The position numbers and the translations under genes were made by a program. From NCBI GenBank assembly GCA_001801995.1, contig MGZB01000019.1, positions 1-45,695 of the forward strand: a stretch of 45,695 nt of DNA. The letters run 5' to 3'. Positions 1 to 10,244 of the stretch are shown here, one piece after another; the stretch's first letter is position 1, and each line of letters starts with the position of its first letter. The notes beneath the pieces were generated by a model that saw nothing but the letters and a program-made list of their open reading frames with translations, did not search any database and was not told where the DNA came from. The DNA comes from Gammaproteobacteria bacterium RIFOXYD12_FULL_61_37 (GTDB taxonomy: Bacteria > Pseudomonadota > Gammaproteobacteria > Chromatiales > Chromatiaceae).

Positions 1-116
1 TCCAACTTCTCGGTGGATACAATCTCAAGTCAAGCACTTGGGCTCCGAACTACGAGGGTCCCCTTCTTTTTTTCCTTTTTATAACTGACTACAAAAATGC
101 ATTGAGGAATTTTGGG
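1..116. other. Window edge, no gene seen
   Basis: No convincing coding sequence is visible. A pyrimidine-rich run at about 61-80 lies just upstream of the first gene and may be the tail of a terminator from a gene outside the window. Confidence 0.4.
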
Positions 117-386
117 ATGAACCAGCGAAATGAACTCAAGCGGCAGGTGGAACGCCAGGCACGGCGCATGCGCAAGGCCGAACGGGAGCGCCCGGCCCTG
201 ATCGGACAGACGGTCTTCGTCGGCACCCTGGGGCTGCTGCTGGCGCTGCCGGTGGTAGGCGGGGCCTATCTGGGTCGCTGGCTCGACAGCCTTTCCCAGG
301 GATATTCACTACGCTGGACCCTGAGCCTGATCATCTTGGGCGTCATCGTTGGCGCGGTGAACGTCTATCTTTTTATCAGGGAATGA
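117..386 (+). CDS. AtpZ/AtpI-like small membrane protein
   Basis: Predicted 89-residue inner-membrane protein: a basic, charged N-terminus (about residues 1-30) followed by two hydrophobic helices (about 35-55 and 65-87) with glycines in the first (GGAYLGRWLD). This matches the layout of the AtpZ/AtpI/AtpQ family, small proteins usually encoded at the head of ATP synthase operons and thought to help assembly of the membrane ring or handle Mg2+. The ATG at 117 is chosen because GAGG lies 9 bases upstream; an in-frame TTG at 102 has no such site. No ATP synthase gene follows. The next gene is nifL on the same strand 91 bases away, so either the rest of an atp cluster lies to the left or this is an orphan copy. 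The family assignment rests on layout and general resemblance only. Confidence 0.6.
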   Translation: MNQRNELKRQVERQARRMRKAERERPALIGQTVFVGTLGLLLALPVVGGAYLGRWLDSLSQGYSLRWTLSLIILGVIVGAVNVYLFIRE

Positions 387-477
387 TTTTATTGGAGCAT
401 CCAGTCCCAAGGCTCTCTGGTACGACTCTTGCTCAATAACCCTACAGCCATTGTTTTTCTGTGGGGAAAAGAACCGC

Positions 478-2115
478 ATGAGCCGATCCGATTCCATCGC
501 CGCCTATGACCAGGCCATCGAGGCCATTCAGCATTTTCTCGCCGCGCCGGTAGAGGGGGTTCCGGCAGAGCTGCTCGATGCCTTCCGGCAACTGGCCGCG
601 AAGGGGATGCTGCCGCCGGGCCTCTTTCTGGAGGCGGTGGAGCAGGCCCCGGTCGCCATCTCCATCACCGACCCGGCGGCCCGCATCCTCTATGTCAACA
701 GGCTCTTCGAGCAGTTGACCGGCTACGGGCGGGAGGAGGTGACCGGTAAGAATGAGTCGGTGCTTTCCAGCCACGCCACGCCGGTGACCGTCTATCAGGA
801 TCTCTGGGAATGCATCCAGGACCGGCGTGTCTGGAAGGGCGCCCTGGTCAACCACCGTAAGGACGGCAGTGAGTATCTGGCGGAGCTGGTGATCGCCCCG
901 GTCCTGAACCCTCAGGGGGGAATCGGTTACTACCTGGGGATGCACCGTGATGTGACGGAGCTGCACCAACTTGAACAGCGGCTGAAGTTCCAGAAGGGGC
1001 TGACCGAGGCGGCCCTGGACGCTGCCCCCCTGGTGGTGGCCATGCTCAACGCCGACCGCCGGGTGCTGCTGGACAACCATGCCTACAAGGCCCTGCTGGG
1101 CGATTTTCGTGGCCTGGAGCCTGCCCACCTCTTTCTCGATGCACTGGAGCGGGAGTTCGGCTTCGATCTGGGACAGGTCTGTCAGGCCGGCAACGGCTTC
1201 TCCAACATCGAGGTCCGGCTCGACCCGCCGGGGGGCGCGCCGCCCCGCTGGTTCGCCTGTTCCGGGGTGCGGGTCGCCGAGCTGGACGAGGCCGCGCAAA
1301 ACTACTTCAAGCAATCCCAGCTCTCCCGTTGCTGCCTGCTGCTGGTGGCCAACGAGGTGACGGCCAGCCGCAACCGGATCAACGAGGCGCGCCTGAACTT
1401 GATCCGCTCCGCCATGGCCGAGCAGCAGATGGCGCAGACCCTGCGCGAGTCTATCTCTGGCGCCATCTTCAAGTTGCAGGGGCCGTTGAACGTGATCAAG
1501 GCGGCCCTGGCCATGCCGGGACTCGACCCCTGCGCGGACCGGTGCGCCCTGCGCAAGGTGCTGCAAGGGGCTCTGGAGACAGGTTACGAGGCGGTGGAGA
1601 ACCTGCGAGCCGCCCTGCCCAGTCCGGCCAGGGAGCAGGCCAGCAGCCTCAACATCAACGAGATTCTGCACGATGTGCTGCGGCTCTCCACCCAAAGCCT
1701 GCTGGCCAGCGGCATTCTGGTGGATTGGCGGCCCGCGCCCGTACTGCCTGCGCTGACCGGCCAGGCCAACGCCCTGCGAGGCCTGTTCAAGTCCCTCATC
1801 GATAACGCCATCCAGGCCCTCAACGAATCGAACCGGTCCCAAAGGGAGATCCATCTCGATACCCGGCTCGATGGCCGGGAACTGGTGGTCGAGGTGACGG
1901 ACAACGGCCCCGGCGTTCCGGCGCGGGACCGGCTGCGGCTGTTCGAGCCCTTCTTTTGCGGCTGGACCCGCCCCGGCGGGCATGCCGGCATGGGCCTGAC
2001 CATGGCCCAGGAGGTAGTGATCGAACACCAGGGCTCACTGGAGATCGATCCCGATTTCGCCGGCGGCTGCCGCCTCTTCGTGCGACTGCCCCTTCAGGGC
2101 ATGGGAGGAGACTGA
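478..2115 (+). CDS. nifL: Nitrogen fixation negative regulator NifL
   Basis: Cytoplasmic redox- and nitrogen-responsive anti-activator that binds NifA and blocks nif transcription when oxygen or fixed nitrogen is present. Domains seen: PAS1 at about residues 45-160 (the FAD-binding PAS in known NifL), PAS2 at about 170-280, a central helical H region where a kinase would carry its His (here FKLQGPLNVI, with no phospho-His motif), and a GHKL nucleotide-binding domain (N box SLIDNAIQAL, G1 DNGPGVP, G2 GMGLTMAQEV). The length of 545 residues is close to known NifL (about 500-520). ATG 478 is preceded by a GGGGA ribosome site. nifA begins 3 bases after the stop, so the two are surely co-transcribed and probably translationally coupled, as in Azotobacter and Klebsiella. 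The absence of a phospho-His and the partnership with NifA separate it from an ordinary sensor kinase. Confidence 0.93.
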   Translation: MSRSDSIAAYDQAIEAIQHFLAAPVEGVPAELLDAFRQLAAKGMLPPGLFLEAVEQAPVAISITDPAARILYVNRLFEQLTGYGREEVTGKNESVLSSHATPVTVYQDLWECIQDRRVWKGALVNHRKDGSEYLAELVIAPVLNPQGGIGYYLGMHRDVTELHQLEQRLKFQKGLTEAALDAAPLVVAMLNADRRVLLDNHAYKALLGDFRGLEPAHLFLDALEREFGFDLGQVCQAGNGFSNIEVRLDPPGGAPPRWFACSGVRVAELDEAAQNYFKQSQLSRCCLLLVANEVTASRNRINEARLNLIRSAMAEQQMAQTLRESISGAIFKLQGPLNVIKAALAMPGLDPCADRCALRKVLQGALETGYEAVENLRAALPSPAREQASSLNINEILHDVLRLSTQSLLASGILVDWRPAPVLPALTGQANALRGLFKSLIDNAIQALNESNRSQREIHLDTRLDGRELVVEVTDNGPGVPARDRLRLFEPFFCGWTRPGGHAGMGLTMAQEVVIEHQGSLEIDPDFAGGCRLFVRLPLQGMGGD

Positions 2116-2118
2116 GTC

Positions 2119-3657
<1,539 letters not shown>

Positions 3658-3664
3658 GTTCTTT

Positions 3665-3741
3665 GTAACTATTCAGCTCAATTCGGAAATTGCCCCCTTC
3701 CCCCAACCCCCTCCCGAAGGGAGGGGGAGCTGAATAATCAG
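3665..3741. repeat. Intergenic palindromic repeat, copy A
   Basis: Palindromic unit downstream of nifA. The outer inverted repeat is TATTCAGCTC (3670-3679) with GAGCTGAATA (3727-3736); the inner perfect hairpin is CCCCCTCCC (3707-3715), a GAA loop, and GGGAGGGGG (3719-3727). A near-identical unit with the same flank (GTAACTATTCAGCTC, ATTCGGAAATTGC) lies at 45559-45625. This is REP-like or MITE-like; it could also act as a transcription terminator for nifLA, though it has no T tract. Confidence 0.8.
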
Positions 3742-3852
3742 GTAAGGAACTGAGTGATGACATGGAGATCGATCATGGCTACGACGGGATTGACAGAGCG
3801 ATATGCGGTGAATCTGTAGGCTGTGTTGTCCTGTTTTGATCGAACGTGATCT

Positions 3853-4452
3853 TCACCGCCGCTCCAACACGAATCCCAATTCCTTCAATCCATTGGGATG
3901 GGGCACTTCGATTCCCGGCTCCTGGGGCCATTGCCAGCGGGCGGTGTCGAAGAGTTCATGCATGCGGGGCAGGGCGCAGTGAAACGGGGGGCCGCCCTCG
4001 CGGCCGGTCTGCATGAAGAGGGCATGGAGCCGGCCGCCGGGGCGTAGCCAGCGGGCCAGGCGGCTTTCGTATTCGGCCCAGTGGCCGGGATCGAGGGCGC
4101 AGAGGCAGGTTTGTTCGTAGATGGCGTCGAAGGGTTGTTCGGGTTCCCAGTTCAACAGGTCGGCCTGGATGACGGTGGCGTGCAGCCCCTCCTCGTGCAG
4201 CCGGGCGGTGAGGCGCATGACGGGAGTGGGGGCGATGTCGATGGCGGTGACAAACCGGCCGGAGCGGACCAGTTCGCTGATTTCGTGGCCGTGGCCGCAA
4301 CCGGGGACCAGTATGCGGCCCTGGGGCATGCGTTGCAGCCAGTGGGCGAGGGCGGGGCTGGAACTGCCACGGTCCCAGCCGGTGGTGTCTTCGCGGTATT
4401 TGGCCTCCCAGGTTTGAAGCCGTATGGGATCGATGAGGCTTTTCTCGTTCAT
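3853..4452 (-). CDS. Thiopurine S-methyltransferase-like SAM methyltransferase
   Basis: Soluble class I SAM-dependent methyltransferase of the TPMT family, 199 residues (family about 200-220). Seen: the N-terminal pattern WEAKYREDTTGWDRG typical of TPMT-like proteins, SAM motif I VPGCGHGHE (about residues 53-61), an acidic residue ending the next strand (AIDIAP), and the motif IYEQTCLCAL before the C-terminal sheet. Bacterial members methylate thiols, selenium, tellurium or iodide, so substrate cannot be fixed from sequence. Start: ATG at 4452 with GGAAG just upstream; an in-frame GTG at 4464 would add four residues. Divergently transcribed from trpB2 across an 80-base region that must hold both promoters. 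Confidence 0.85.
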   Translation of the reverse strand: MNEKSLIDPIRLQTWEAKYREDTTGWDRGSSSPALAHWLQRMPQGRILVPGCGHGHEISELVRSGRFVTAIDIAPTPVMRLTARLHEEGLHATVIQADLLNWEPEQPFDAIYEQTCLCALDPGHWAEYESRLARWLRPGGRLHALFMQTGREGGPPFHCALPRMHELFDTARWQWPQEPGIEVPHPNGLKELGFVLERR

Positions 4453-4531
4453 GATTTCTTCCACCCTCTTGGCATAACCGCTGATAACTGGTCATTATTG
4501 GGGTACAAAAAGTAAGCCCCAGGAGTGCCCC

Positions 4532-5887
4532 ATGTATACAAAAATCCTGCTCCCCGAATCGGAGATGCCGACTCACTGGTACAACGTGGTGGCGGACATG
4601 CCCATTGCCCCCGCGCCCTACCTGGGGCCGGACGGGAATCCGGTGCCACCGGAGGCGATGCTGGCCATCTTCCCCGAGGCGCTGGTGATGCAGGAGATGA
4701 GCCGGGAGCGCTGGATCGAGATCCCGGAGCCGGTGCGTGATGTCCTGCGCCTGTGGCGGCCATCTCCCCTTTACCGCGCTCACCGGTTGGAGCAGGCGCT
4801 GAAGACCCCGGCACGGATCTATTACAAGAACGAGTCGGTGAGCCCGGCCGGTTCCCACAAGCCCAACACGGCCGTGGCCCAGGCCTGGTACAACAGCCAG
4901 GCCGGCATCAAACGGCTGGCCACCGAGACCGGCGCCGGGCAGTGGGGCTGTGCCCTGGCCCTGGCGGGGCAGATGTTCGGTATCGAGGTGCGGGTCTACA
5001 TGGTGAAGGTGAGCTACGAGCAGAAACCCTACCGCCGCTCCATGATGGAGACCTGGGGCGCGGAGGTCTTTGCCAGCCCGACCAATATGACCGAATCGGG
5101 GCGCCGGGTTCTGGCGGTCCATCCCGATTCGCCGGGGTCGCTGGGGATCGCCATCTCCGAGGCGGTGGAGGAGGCGGCCAGCCGCGCCGACACCAACTAT
5201 GCCCTGGGCTCGGTCCTGAACCATGTGCTGCTGCATCAGACCATCATCGGCGAAGAGGCCAAGAAGCAGTTCGAATTGATCGGCGACTATCCCGATATGG
5301 TGTTCGCCCCCTGTGGTGGCGGTTCCAATTTCGGCGGCATCGCCTTCCCCTTTTTCGCCGACAAGGCGGTGGGCAAGGAGGTGCAACTGGTGGCGGTGGA
5401 GCCTACTTCCTGCCCCACCTTGACCAAGGGGGCATATGCCTATGATTGGGGCGATTCCGCCGGGCTGACACCCTTGATGAAGATGTATACATTGGGTCAC
5501 GACTTCATGCCGCCCGGCATCCACGCGGGTGGACTGCGCTACCACGGCGATTCTGCTTTGGTGAGCCAGCTCTACCGGGAGCGGCTGATCGATGCCGTCG
5601 CCGTGCCCCAGTTGGAGACCTTCGAGGCCGGGGTGCTCTTCGCCCGTACCGAGGGCATTGTCCCCGCGCCCGAGTCCTGCCACGCCATCGCCGCCGTCAT
5701 CCGCGAGGCGCGGCGCTGCCAGGTGGACGGCGAACCCAAGACCCTGCTGTTCAATCTTTCGGGTCATGGCCATTTCGATATGTCTTCCTTTGATCGCTTC
5801 CTTGCCGGTGAGTTGGAGGATTACGACTACCCGCAAGAGGCGATTGAAGAGTCGCTACGGCATCTCCCCAAGATCGCCGGGCTTTGA
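4532..5887 (+). CDS. trpB2: TrpB2-type tryptophan synthase beta-like PLP enzyme
   Basis: Pyridoxal-phosphate fold-type II enzyme of the TrpB2 group, expected to make tryptophan from indole and serine without a tight TrpA partner. Seen: the TrpB2-type N-terminal extension (about residues 1-75), the Schiff-base lysine in [10 protein letters not shown] (K110), the phosphate-binding glycine loop [10 protein letters not shown], and a C-terminal SGHGHFD motif. The length of 451 residues is typical of TrpB2 and longer than TrpB1 (about 400). ATG 4532 follows AGGAG at 4521. greB starts 6 bases after the stop, so the two form a small operon. No trpA is adjacent, which is normal for TrpB2. Confidence 0.9.
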   Translation: MYTKILLPESEMPTHWYNVVADMPIAPAPYLGPDGNPVPPEAMLAIFPEALVMQEMSRERWIEIPEPVRDVLRLWRPSPLYRAHRLEQALKTPARIYYKNESVSPAGSHKPNTAVAQAWYNSQAGIKRLATETGAGQWGCALALAGQMFGIEVRVYMVKVSYEQKPYRRSMMETWGAEVFASPTNMTESGRRVLAVHPDSPGSLGIAISEAVEEAASRADTNYALGSVLNHVLLHQTIIGEEAKKQFELIGDYPDMVFAPCGGGSNFGGIAFPFFADKAVGKEVQLVAVEPTSCPTLTKGAYAYDWGDSAGLTPLMKMYTLGHDFMPPGIHAGGLRYHGDSALVSQLYRERLIDAVAVPQLETFEAGVLFARTEGIVPAPESCHAIAAVIREARRCQVDGEPKTLLFNLSGHGHFDMSSFDRFLAGELEDYDYPQEAIEESLRHLPKIAGL

Positions 5888-5893
5888 TCGCCC

Positions 5894-6424
5894 ATGGCCC
5901 GTTATCGACCGCCCCAGCCGCCCAGCTCGCCCTACATCACGCGGGTCGGCTACGAACGCTTGCGGCAGGAGTCCGAACAGCTCTGGACCCGGCGGCGGGA
6001 GGTCGTCGTCGCCCTGTCCGCGGCGGCGGCCGAGGGCGATCGCTCGGAGAACGCCGAGTACATCTACCGCAAGAAGGAGCTGAGGGAGCTGGACCGGCGC
6101 ATCCGCTATCTTCAGATCCGGCTGCCCAAGCTCAAGGTGGTCGATGTCCAGCCGAGTGATCCGGACCGCATCTTCTTCGGCGCTTGGGTGACGTTGGAAA
6201 ACGAGGCGGGCGAGGAGACGCGCTGCCGTATCGTCGGCGCCGACGAGTTCGACCCGAAACGCCACTGGATCAGCGTCGATTCTCCCATGTCCAAAGCCTT
6301 GCTGAAGCGGACCCTGGATGAAGAGGTGGAGGTGCAGACACCCCTGGGCAAGGTCCATTACTGGGTGGTAGACATTGCCTATCACCCGGAAGACAGTGAC
6401 GATCTTCTCCCCGATTTGACTTGA
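5894..6424 (+). CDS. greB: Transcription elongation factor GreB
   Basis: Factor that enters the RNA polymerase secondary channel and stimulates cleavage of backtracked RNA. The N-terminal coiled-coil finger carries the acidic tip GDRSENAEY (D49 and E52 correspond to the catalytic Asp/Glu of Gre factors). The C-terminal FKBP-like domain includes FGAWVTLEN, ISVDSPMSKALL and the closing PLGKVHYWV strand. At 176 residues it is slightly longer than E. coli GreB (158) because of N- and C-terminal tails. The adjacent RYLQIRLPKLKVVD segment favours GreB over GreA. Co-transcribed with trpB2 (6-base gap). Confidence 0.93.
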   Translation: MARYRPPQPPSSPYITRVGYERLRQESEQLWTRRREVVVALSAAAAEGDRSENAEYIYRKKELRELDRRIRYLQIRLPKLKVVDVQPSDPDRIFFGAWVTLENEAGEETRCRIVGADEFDPKRHWISVDSPMSKALLKRTLDEEVEVQTPLGKVHYWVVDIAYHPEDSDDLLPDLT

Positions 6425-6659
6425 AACCAGAAGGGCTTTCCGCCCCCTCGCCGCTGGTGCTTGCAAATGGGTTTATGGGAAGATTCTAAATTGTTATAGG
6501 ATGCTGTCTCTCAATAAGGGTACTCCGCCTCTGGCGGGGATTGGCAAAGGCCGACGACCGGCCTGGACTGGGAGGCAATCTAACGCCATGACAAGGCATA
6601 AAAATGTCGGTCCGGGACGGGCGGGGATGCCGCCGGGAGGGACCGAACAAGGGGATGAT

Positions 6660-7367
6660 ATGGTCAAGACGGTTCCCTGTGGGGACGCATGGGCGGGCGT
6701 GGCCGACTGCAAGAGTTGCAGTGTGCGCGAGTCGGTTTTGTTCGCCGGTCTGCGCGAGTCGGATTTCGAAAAGATCCACCAGCCCCTGGATCAGTTCGTC
6801 ATGCCTGCCGGCTCCATCCTCTACCGCGCCGGCAGCAGCGGCGATCGCATGTACACCATCCGTAGCGGCATGATCAAGCTGGTGCAGTATCTGCCGGACG
6901 GCAACCAGCGCATCGTCCGACTGGAGCGCGACAGCGATGTCATCGGCCAGGAGGCCTTGCTGGGGCAACCCTATCAGCACGACGCCGTGATCCTTCACAC
7001 CACGGAGCTTTGTTGCCTGCCTGTCACCCTGGTCAAGCGGTTGTCGGACGAGAATCCCGCCCTCCACACCGAGCTGCTGAAGCGTTGGCAACGCGCCCTG
7101 AGCGAGGCCGATGCCTGGCTGACGCAGCTTTCCACCGGCTCCGCGCGGCAGCGGGTCGCCCGGCTCCTGCTTCGCCTGACGAAGGACCGGGGCACCCAGG
7201 AGTGCGAACTCTTCAGCCGCGAGGACATGGGCTCCATGCTGGGCGTCACCACCGAGACCGCCAGCCGCACCATCGCCGAATTCCGCCGCCTGGGATTGCT
7301 CAAGGAGGCGGGCTACAACCTCTATCACTGCGACTTGCAGGGGTTGGAGCGGATCGCGGACGAGTAG
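6660..7367 (+). CDS. Crp/Fnr family regulator (FNR/ANR-like, altered Cys set)
   Basis: Cytoplasmic transcription regulator with a cyclic-nucleotide-binding-like sensor domain (about residues 25-145) and a winged HTH (about 160-230). The recognition helix reads TTETASRTI, matching the E-x-x-S-R signature of FNR-type proteins that read TTGAT half-sites. The N-terminus has C7, C17 and C20 (ADCKSC), and C118/C119 sit where FNR has Cys122. The Cys expected five residues after C20 is Val26, so a canonical FNR 4Fe-4S ligand set is not present. Start ATG 6660 has AAGGGGA upstream and gives the usual 235-residue length; an ATG at 6588 would add 24 residues. Ends convergent with the glycosyltransferase, 7 bases apart. 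Confidence 0.85.
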   Translation: MVKTVPCGDAWAGVADCKSCSVRESVLFAGLRESDFEKIHQPLDQFVMPAGSILYRAGSSGDRMYTIRSGMIKLVQYLPDGNQRIVRLERDSDVIGQEALLGQPYQHDAVILHTTELCCLPVTLVKRLSDENPALHTELLKRWQRALSEADAWLTQLSTGSARQRVARLLLRLTKDRGTQECELFSREDMGSMLGVTTETASRTIAEFRRLGLLKEAGYNLYHCDLQGLERIADE

Positions 7368-7374
7368 GCCTTTT

Positions 7375-8796
7375 TTAAGGCGGGACCGGCAGGGCGTATT
7401 CGAGCCTGTAGACATACCCCGCCGTCACTGTCTCCACCCATCCGGTGCGGTAACGCGCCTTATCCAACTTTACGGGCGCTTCCTCATCCTGCCAAAGGAT
7501 CGCTGCCCGCTGCCCTCCAACAGGATCGGCTGAATCGGCGAAACGGACCTTGGGGAAGTGGATGAGCAGATGGGCCATCAGCGCATAATCCCTTACCAAC
7601 AATGGTGTGCCGTTCAGCAGCGGTTCCGGCAGTTTGCGCAGGGTCTCCACCGTGGGAAAGTTGAGGCGACCGTACATCCCGAGCCGGGGACCGATCGTGA
7701 CCTGAACCACCCGTCCCGCCAGAATGACGAGCGTTATTCCCCCGATGATCCCCCAGACTCGCCTCAGACGCCCCTTCGTCAGCAGTTCCCCCCGGTGCGC
7801 GAGGCGCAGCAGCAGCCAGTAGGGGAACAACATCATGAGGGGGTGCATCCAGCGTGTCTTGGTCGGCGGCAGGACGGTGATGGCTGCGGTCGCCAGCAAT
7901 CCCAACAATAGCAGCAAGAAAAACCGCTCCAGCAGCCGCTCGGTTTCTCCCGGTTCGGGAGAGCGCCTGAACAGGGAAGGGAAGAAAATGGCGAAGATCA
8001 GCAGGAAGGGGGCGACAAATTCCAGTGCGTTGAACAGGAACCGGCCCAGGGCGACGAAATGCGCCAGCAGGCCGCCCGTCTCCGTGGCTACCAGCTTGGG
8101 ACCCAGCCCCTGGACCAGGGACTGGGGGTTTGCGGCCAGCAAGAGGTAGTGATTGGACGCCAGCAGCAGGGCGACACCGATCGCAAGCAGCATGCGGCGG
8201 TCGAGTAGCAGACCGCGCCAGCCCGGCAAGGTCAGGGCCGCCCCCAGCAGGGGGAGAAGAAAAAGGGGAAAGCTGTATTTGCTCAGCAGTCCCAGGCCGA
8301 CGGCGAAGCCCAGGTACAAATAGCGAACCGCGCCAGGGCGCTCCCGAATCAGCAACACGGCATGGAAGCTCATCAGGATAGCCAGCCCCAGGAGGATCGT
8401 ATGGGTGAATCCCTGATGCATGGTCCAGGCGAAGGGCGGCAGCAACAGCCAGGCCGCGCTTGCCAGGGCGACGAGGCGCGGGTCTTCGAAGAGGCGGCGG
8501 CTGATAAGAAAACCCACCCAGAAACTCAGCCAGAGCAGGCCGTATTTCAGCCAGGTCAGGGTCGCCAGGCTGGTGCCGAAGACCCGGAACAGCAGCCAAC
8601 TGATCCAAGAGTAGAGCGGCGGCTGGCCATTGCTGATGCCGGTCGTCAGATATTGGCCCACCAGGATCTGCTCCGTGTCGTCCACCTGTAGGGTATCGCT
8701 GAAGAGCAGGCGCACGGCCAAATGCAGGAGGAGATAGACCGTCCCCCCGATGAGCAGCCAGCCATAGGGGCGTAGTTTGCCCTTCATATCTTTCAT
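7375..8796 (-). CDS. GT39/PMT_2-type membrane glycosyltransferase
   Basis: Polytopic inner-membrane glycosyltransferase, 473 residues with about 10-12 hydrophobic helices. The first periplasmic loop holds the Asp pair (QVDDTEQ) and GQPPLYSW, hallmarks of the PMT_2/ArnT-like GT-C fold that uses a polyprenyl-phosphate sugar and transfers it outside the membrane. The acceptor (lipid A, protein or glycan) cannot be told from sequence. Its start codon overlaps the stop of the upstream SpmAB-like gene as ATGA at 8793-8796, so it is translationally coupled to it. A second ATG three codons in (8787) is also possible. Confidence 0.85.
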   Translation of the reverse strand: MKDMKGKLRPYGWLLIGGTVYLLLHLAVRLLFSDTLQVDDTEQILVGQYLTTGISNGQPPLYSWISWLLFRVFGTSLATLTWLKYGLLWLSFWVGFLISRRLFEDPRLVALASAAWLLLPPFAWTMHQGFTHTILLGLAILMSFHAVLLIRERPGAVRYLYLGFAVGLGLLSKYSFPLFLLPLLGAALTLPGWRGLLLDRRMLLAIGVALLLASNHYLLLAANPQSLVQGLGPKLVATETGGLLAHFVALGRFLFNALEFVAPFLLIFAIFFPSLFRRSPEPGETERLLERFFLLLLLGLLATAAITVLPPTKTRWMHPLMMLFPYWLLLRLAHRGELLTKGRLRRVWGIIGGITLVILAGRVVQVTIGPRLGMYGRLNFPTVETLRKLPEPLLNGTPLLVRDYALMAHLLIHFPKVRFADSADPVGGQRAAILWQDEEAPVKLDKARYRTGWVETVTAGYVYRLEYALPVPP

Positions 8797-10085
8797 GCCG
8801 GATAGAGCCAGGAACAGATAAAGACCGCGGCCGCCACACCGGCCAGGTCCGCCATCAGGGCCGCCGGCACCGCGTGGCGCGCCCGCTTTATCCCCACCGC
8901 GCCGAAATAGACCGCCAGGACATAAAAGGTGGTCTCGCTCGAACCCTGTAGGGTGCTCACCAGCCAGCCGATGTAGGTATCAGGTCCCTGGCCTGGCGCG
9001 GATAGGGTCCCCGCCATGATGGCGTAGGCCCCGGAGCCGGAGAGGGGCCGCATCAGCGCCATGGGCAGGGCCTCGGCCGGTAGGCCGAGCGGCGAGGTGA
9101 GGGGGCCGATCAGCGAGGTCAGATAGTCCATCGCCCCGCTCGCCCGGAACATCCCCACCGCCGTCAGGATCGCCACCAGATAGGGGATGATCCGCATGCC
9201 CAACTGGAAGCCCTCCCTGCCGCCCTCGATGAAGGCCTCGTAGACCGGGACCCGGCGCAGCACGCCAAATCCCAGAAAAAACACAGTCAGCACCGGCACG
9301 ACCCAGGGCGACATGGTCTTACCGTAGAGGATGGTGAGCGGAATCATGCCGAGTATGGCGCCGAGGAAGAGTAGCGAGCCCCAGACCGGGTAGCTACCGG
9401 TCTCGGCCACGAGTTCCGTCTCCGGTTCGGCCGCTACCGGCCGGGGCGGGAGCGGCGCATCGCCCAGGGGCCGCACCGGAAAGAACCGCTGCAAGGCCAG
9501 GACGGCGATGATGGCCACGGTGGTGGAACAGACCGTGGCGAAGAGCGTGGTCGGGATGATCGCCGCCGGGTCGGCCGAACCCAGAGAGGCGCGCAGGGCC
9601 ACCACCCCGGTGGGCAGCAGCGCCAGGCTGGAGGTGTTGATGGCCAGGAACATCACCATGGCGTTGGTGGCCACCCCCTTCGAGGGGTTGAGCTTGTCCA
9701 GTTCCTCCATGGCCCGCAGGCCGAAGGGCGTGGCGGCATTGCCCAGCCCCATCATGTTGGCGGAGAAGTTCATGATCATCGCCCCCATGGCCGGGTGATC
9801 GGGCGGCACTTCGGGGAATACGCGCACCATCATCGGCCGGATCAGCCGCGCCAGAATCACCAGCAGCCCGCCCCGCTCGATGATCTTCATCAGGCCAAGG
9901 AAGAAGGTCATCACCCCGATCATCCCCAGCACCAGGGTCACCGCCGATCCGGCCGAGTCGATCAGCCCGGTGGTGAGCGCCTGCATGGGCGGCACGGCCT
10001 CGGGTGAACTGGCGATCCAGGTCAGTTGGCGGTAGGCCGTCACCAGAAAGGCGGTGAAGATCAGGAAGGCGAAGACGATATTCAT
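8793..10085 (-). CDS. Fused SpmA-SpmB nucleoside-recognition (Gate) membrane protein
   Basis: A 430-residue inner-membrane protein formed from two related halves. The first (about residues 1-190) resembles spore maturation protein SpmA (NFSANMMGLGNAATPFGLRA, LDKLNPSKG, MFLAINTSSLALLP). After a Pro/Glu-rich linker (about 205-230) the second (235-430) resembles SpmB (GREGFQLGMRIIPYLVAIL, PLSGSGAYAIM, LQGSSETTFYVLAVYFG). Each half carries a nucleoside-recognition/Gate domain related to CNT-type transporters. Fused forms are widespread in non-sporulating proteobacteria; the transported solute is unknown. First gene of a two-gene unit, 4-base overlap with the GT39 gene. Confidence 0.88.
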   Translation of the reverse strand: MNIVFAFLIFTAFLVTAYRQLTWIASSPEAVPPMQALTTGLIDSAGSAVTLVLGMIGVMTFFLGLMKIIERGGLLVILARLIRPMMVRVFPEVPPDHPAMGAMIMNFSANMMGLGNAATPFGLRAMEELDKLNPSKGVATNAMVMFLAINTSSLALLPTGVVALRASLGSADPAAIIPTTLFATVCSTTVAIIAVLALQRFFPVRPLGDAPLPPRPVAAEPETELVAETGSYPVWGSLLFLGAILGMIPLTILYGKTMSPWVVPVLTVFFLGFGVLRRVPVYEAFIEGGREGFQLGMRIIPYLVAILTAVGMFRASGAMDYLTSLIGPLTSPLGLPAEALPMALMRPLSGSGAYAIMAGTLSAPGQGPDTYIGWLVSTLQGSSETTFYVLAVYFGAVGIKRARHAVPAALMADLAGVAAAVFICSWLYPA

Positions 10086-10199
10086 CGGGTTCTGGCCGTT
10101 GCGGGTTTGGGGTGGCCGGTCATTTTACATCCTTCCTTTCGCCGAGCGCGGCACGTCTCGTTTTCGATGAATGACAAAATATTGACGAACTCAGAATAT

Positions 10200-10234
10200 T
10201 GTATATGATAATCATCATATTAAATGATATTCAT
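10200..10234. promoter_or_regulatory. AT-rich Fur-box-like sequence
   Basis: A run of GATAAT-like hexamers in both orientations (TGATAATCATCATAT at about 10206-10220, then AAATGATATTC) lies directly upstream of the NlpC/P60 gene and in the divergent gap to the SpmAB gene. It partly resembles the Fur 7-1-7 consensus. The match is imperfect and the AT-richness could also reflect a promoter. Confidence 0.35.
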
Positions 10235-10244
10235 GAAGTGACTT

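Noticed and set aside
442-2028. Long frames opposite nifL, nifA and other GC-rich genes
   Set aside because: Shadow frames from third-position GC bias; the plus-strand genes have clear domains.
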